The translations under genes and the position numbers were made by a program. This document shows, piece by piece, positions 41,527 to 43,807 of a stretch of 43,807 nucleotides of DNA. Source of the DNA: JAFGMR01 sp964632755 (GTDB lineage Archaea; Halobacteriota; Methanosarcinia; Methanotrichales; Methanotrichaceae); assembly GCA_964632755.1 (NCBI GenBank), contig CAZWDT010000019.1:1-43807 (forward strand), read 5' to 3'. A model generated the notes under the pieces. It was given only the letters and a program-made list of their open reading frames with translations. It made no database searches and had not been told where the DNA came from. The number at the start of each line of letters is the position of its first letter. The first letter of the stretch is position 1.

Positions 41527-42123
41527 ATGTACGTGGGGCGGATAGTGATCATAGGCCGCTCCCAGGGTCGGTCCTGGGTGGCTTACAGGGTCTCATCCAG
41601 GAGCTTTCCAAACCGGAGGGCAGAGGTCAGGGGGGGCGCGGTCCTCGTCTCCCCCATCGATCCCGCCGACCTTCGCCGAAATCCCTACATCGCATACAAC
41701 TGCATACAGCTCCTGGAGGATGCTGCAGTCGTTGCAAACGGAACTCATGCAGATATGATCGCAGAGAGGATGGCTCAAGGCTTTCCTCCCCTGGAGGCGG
41801 TTGGCCTGAGCCTGCTTGCCTACGGATATGAGAGGGATGAGCTGAAGACGCCCCGGATCGCAGGGGTCGTGTCGGAAGATCGTGGATATCTGGGCATAGC
41901 CCGCGACTCTGAGCTGCGGGTGAAGGAGTATCTCCTCCATGGGGATTGCGCCTTCCATGTGGCAACCTACGAGGCAGTCGATTTCCAGCCCATCGAGCTT
42001 GCCGCCGCCGATGCAGGAAGCCTCGCAAAGGCGGCCTTCCTCCTTCCCTACGAGAGGCCGGTATGCGCAGCAGCGGCCATGGGAGGGGACCTGGGGTTCC
42101 ATTCGGATGTTTACAATCCTTAA
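41527..42123 (+). CDS. purO: IMP cyclohydrolase, archaeal PurO
   Basis: A 198-residue protein of the archaeal PurO family (Ntn-hydrolase-like fold), which closes the ring of FAICAR to IMP, the last step of purine synthesis. Family marks: MYVGRIVIIGRSQGRSWVAY, VSSRSFPNRRAEVR and NPYIAYNCIQLLED. It replaces the C-terminal half of bacterial PurH. It follows porB by 14 bp and precedes ftr by 16 bp on the same strand, so it lies in a run of six genes. Confidence 0.93.
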   Translation: MYVGRIVIIGRSQGRSWVAYRVSSRSFPNRRAEVRGGAVLVSPIDPADLRRNPYIAYNCIQLLEDAAVVANGTHADMIAERMAQGFPPLEAVGLSLLAYGYERDELKTPRIAGVVSEDRGYLGIARDSELRVKEYLLHGDCAFHVATYEAVDFQPIELAAADAGSLAKAAFLLPYERPVCAAAAMGGDLGFHSDVYNP

Positions 42124-42139
42124 GTGAGGTCTGATCATA

Positions 42140-43033
42140 ATGGAGATCAACGGGGTGCAGATAGAGGATACTTATGCAGAGGGCTTTCCGATCAAGGTGG
42201 CCCGAGTACTGATAACGGCGATCAGCCAGCGTTGGGCAATGGAGGCGGCTCGAGAAGCGACCGGCTTTGGGACCTCGGTGATAATGTGCCCGGCAGAGGC
42301 TGGAATCGAGTGTACGGTCCCGGCGGACGAGACTCCGGACGGACGGCCTGGGGTTTACATCCAGATCTGCAATATGGGCTACTCGAAGCTCGAGGGGTCG
42401 CTTCTCGCCCGGATGGGGCAGTGCGTCCTAACAGCTCCGACGACTGCCATCTTCAACGGACTCCCCGAGGCCGAGAAGCAGTTCGATACGGGATTCAAGC
42501 TGGGCTTCTTCGGCGACGGATACCAGTGCGATATAGACTACTGCGGTCGAAAAGCATGCAGGATCCCATTGATGGAGGGGGACTTCATGGCAGAGCACAC
42601 GATCGGGGCAGTTGATGGGATCGCCGGGGGGAACTTCTACATAGAGGCGCAGAACCAGGCGGCTTCCCTGACGGCGGCCGAGGTCGCTGTCGATGAAATT
42701 CGCCGGCAGAGGGGAACGATCACGCCATTTCCAGGCGGAGTCGTTGCAAGCGGCTCGAAGGTGGGAAGCGAGAAGTACAAGTTCATGAAGGCGACGAGCA
42801 ACCTGAACTTCTGCCCGTCGCTCCGGGAAGACGGGACCTGCACGCTTCCCGTGGGGGTAACCTCGGTCTACGAGATAGTGATAAACGGAATCGATCGTGC
42901 ATCGATTGAGAACTCCATGCGGGCGGGGATCAAGGCGGCCTGCACCGTCCCCGGGATCCTGCGGATCTCGGCAGGCAACTTCGGAGGCAAGCTCGGTCCG
43001 CACCACTTCCATCTCCATGAGCTCTTGGGGTAG
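42140..43033 (+). CDS. ftr: Formylmethanofuran:tetrahydromethanopterin N-formyltransferase
   Basis: A 297-residue Ftr. Family marks: MEINGVQIEDTYAEGFPIKV at the start, ATGFGTSVIMCPAEAGIE, PFPGGVVASGSKVGSEKYKF and ISAGNFGGKLGPHHFHL at the end. It moves the formyl group between methanofuran and H4MPT (H4SPT) in the C1 pathway. In an acetate-using methanogen it supplies or oxidises C1 units. GAGGT lies upstream of ATG 42140. It is last in the run and is followed by a hairpin. It is one of the best markers that the host is a methanogen or close relative. Confidence 0.97.
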   Translation: MEINGVQIEDTYAEGFPIKVARVLITAISQRWAMEAAREATGFGTSVIMCPAEAGIECTVPADETPDGRPGVYIQICNMGYSKLEGSLLARMGQCVLTAPTTAIFNGLPEAEKQFDTGFKLGFFGDGYQCDIDYCGRKACRIPLMEGDFMAEHTIGAVDGIAGGNFYIEAQNQAASLTAAEVAVDEIRRQRGTITPFPGGVVASGSKVGSEKYKFMKATSNLNFCPSLREDGTCTLPVGVTSVYEIVINGIDRASIENSMRAGIKAACTVPGILRISAGNFGGKLGPHHFHLHELLG

Positions 43034-43095
43034 CCCCCCCTTTCATGGATGTTTTGCAGCTGGGAGTCCAGGGCAGAGCCATGGCGCCTTGGCCC

Positions 43096-43110
43096 GGGGC
43101 TAGTCGCCCC
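43096..43110. terminator. Hairpin between convergent ftr and the DJ-1 gene
   Basis: GGGGC-TAGTC-GCCCC, extended outward by GCCT (43086-43089) and AGGC (43111-43114). It lies between two converging genes, so it could end both transcripts. Confidence 0.5.
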
Positions 43111-43140
43111 AGGCATGGGATAAGATCCGGCAAGGGAAAA

Positions 43141-43686
43141 TCATGAGCGGGCCAGGATCTCCCTTGCGAGCTCCTTCCTCTTCTCCACTCCAACGAAGAC
43201 TTCCACGAGCTCGAGCGCAAACTCAAGGGCAGTTCCGACAGCTTTGCTGGTGATGATGTTTCCGTCGACGACAACTCTCTCGTCGACGTGCTGGTCGGCT
43301 GTCATCTGAGCCCTTCCAGCTGGATTGATGGTCGCTTTGCGTCCATCGAGGATGCCTGCTTTGATCAGGACCGATGGAGCGCCGCAGATGGCGGCAACAT
43401 ACCTTCCCTTCTCGTTCATCTCGCGCACCAAACGGAGGATTCGCTCGTCCTCCCCAAGGTTCACGAAGCCAGGAAAGCCGCCTGCAAGGACGACTGCCTC
43501 GAACTGATCGGCCTCGATATCGTCCAGCTCGGCATCTGGAACGATGCCGATCTTGTGAGATCCTTCTATTGGGCCTTCTTTCAGGCCGGCGGACACGACA
43601 TCGAGCCCTCCTCGCCTCAGTATATCGACGATAGTTACGAACTCGATCTCCTCAAAGCCCTCGGCCATTGGGACAAGTACCAACAT
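43141..43686 (-). CDS. DJ-1/PfpI family protein
   Basis: A 181-residue protein of the DJ-1/PfpI superfamily. The nucleophile is Cys101 in YVAAICGAPSVLIKAG, with the partner Glu13 in FEEIEFV and the AGGFPGFVNL loop. Closest by layout to the DJ-1/ThiJ (YajL) branch, linked to oxidative-stress defence, glyoxalase or deglycase activity. The exact reaction is not clear. ATG 43686 has GGAGGAGAG upstream and a TATA-like agatataag near 43726. It converges on ftr. Confidence 0.93.
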   Translation of the reverse strand: MLVLVPMAEGFEEIEFVTIVDILRRGGLDVVSAGLKEGPIEGSHKIGIVPDAELDDIEADQFEAVVLAGGFPGFVNLGEDERILRLVREMNEKGRYVAAICGAPSVLIKAGILDGRKATINPAGRAQMTADQHVDERVVVDGNIITSKAVGTALEFALELVEVFVGVEKRKELAREILARS

Positions 43687-43807
43687 GTTCGATTCTCTCC
43701 TCCATTGATTACCCTCTCGCCGACTCTTATATCTTTTTGGCCCTCTTGAAAAGTTGGGTCGTGATTCTGAAATAGGTTGGAGTTTCTATAACCCGTCTAT
43801 AGCTTGC
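43687..43807 (-). promoter_or_regulatory. Upstream region of the DJ-1 gene, to the window edge
   Basis: Holds the ribosome site and, on the minus strand, aaaagatataagagt near 43723-43737. No other gene is seen in these 121 bases. Confidence 0.45.

Noticed and set aside
1..43807. tRNA or rRNA genes
   Set aside because: I looked in the larger gaps for T-loop and anticodon-stem patterns and found none that fold; a tRNAscan run would settle it.

Overview
The window looks like a chromosome segment of an acetate-using methanogenic archaeon. I infer Methanothrix (Methanosaeta), perhaps close to M. harundinacea. Support comes from formylmethanofuran:H4MPT formyltransferase, archaeal PurO, the FttA/aCPSF1 beta-CASP nuclease next to the proteasome beta subunit, a four-subunit pyruvate synthase, archaeal TATA boxes with leaderless or Shine-Dalgarno starts, GC-rich coding DNA with AT-rich gaps, and large secreted DUF11 proteins. 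The genus call is an inference from gene content; no rRNA is present.

Layout. (1) 1-3.75 kb is a defence or toxin-type accessory region. It holds the 3' part of a 40-residue TPR protein with a very recent 240-bp tandem duplication, an overlapping truncated caspase-like gene, two MNT-HEPN toxin-antitoxin pairs, a lone HicB, and a decayed copy of MNT/HEPN joined to the end of a second TPR gene. (2) 3.9-5.34 kb carries xseA-xseB (exonuclease VII). (3) 5.35-15.13 kb is a surface-protein island: three secreted proteins sharing a helical 'SFEDLL' repeat and a 2086-residue DUF11 protein with Cys-rich insertions. (4) 15.4-17.4 kb is trpB-trpA with operator-like dyads. (5) 17.7-19.4 kb is an AT-rich pair, a 58-residue acidic protein plus a papain/C39-like putative cysteine peptidase, not recognised as any known system. 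(6) 19.5-22.9 kb is a glycogen module: GH57 amylase and archaeal debranching enzyme. (7) 23.2-28.5 kb is a second accessory region: a type IIG restriction gene with an in-frame internal deletion, two TPR proteins (one membrane-anchored, one secreted), a strongly structured RNA between them, a RelBE-type pair, three copies of a short REP-like repeat, and two gene-poor gaps with nested inverted repeats.

(8) 28.5-38.5 kb is conserved archaeal information processing: an SF2 helicase co-transcribed with two winged-helix regulators, FttA with proteasome beta, a DUF63 membrane protein, a PIN-ATPase-KH protein (PINA) and an unrecognised Cys/His protein. (9) 38.6-43.0 kb is a one-direction metabolic run, porG-porD-porA-porB-purO-ftr, linking acetyl-CoA to pyruvate, purine synthesis and C1 transfer. 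(10) A DJ-1/PfpI gene converges on ftr at the right end.

The most promising undescribed elements are the 58-aa/peptidase pair, the ~150-nt structured RNA at 25.6 kb, the SFEDLL surface-protein family, and the TPR-caspase/MNT-HEPN cluster with its duplicated debris. All functional proposals for these are inference from sequence alone.
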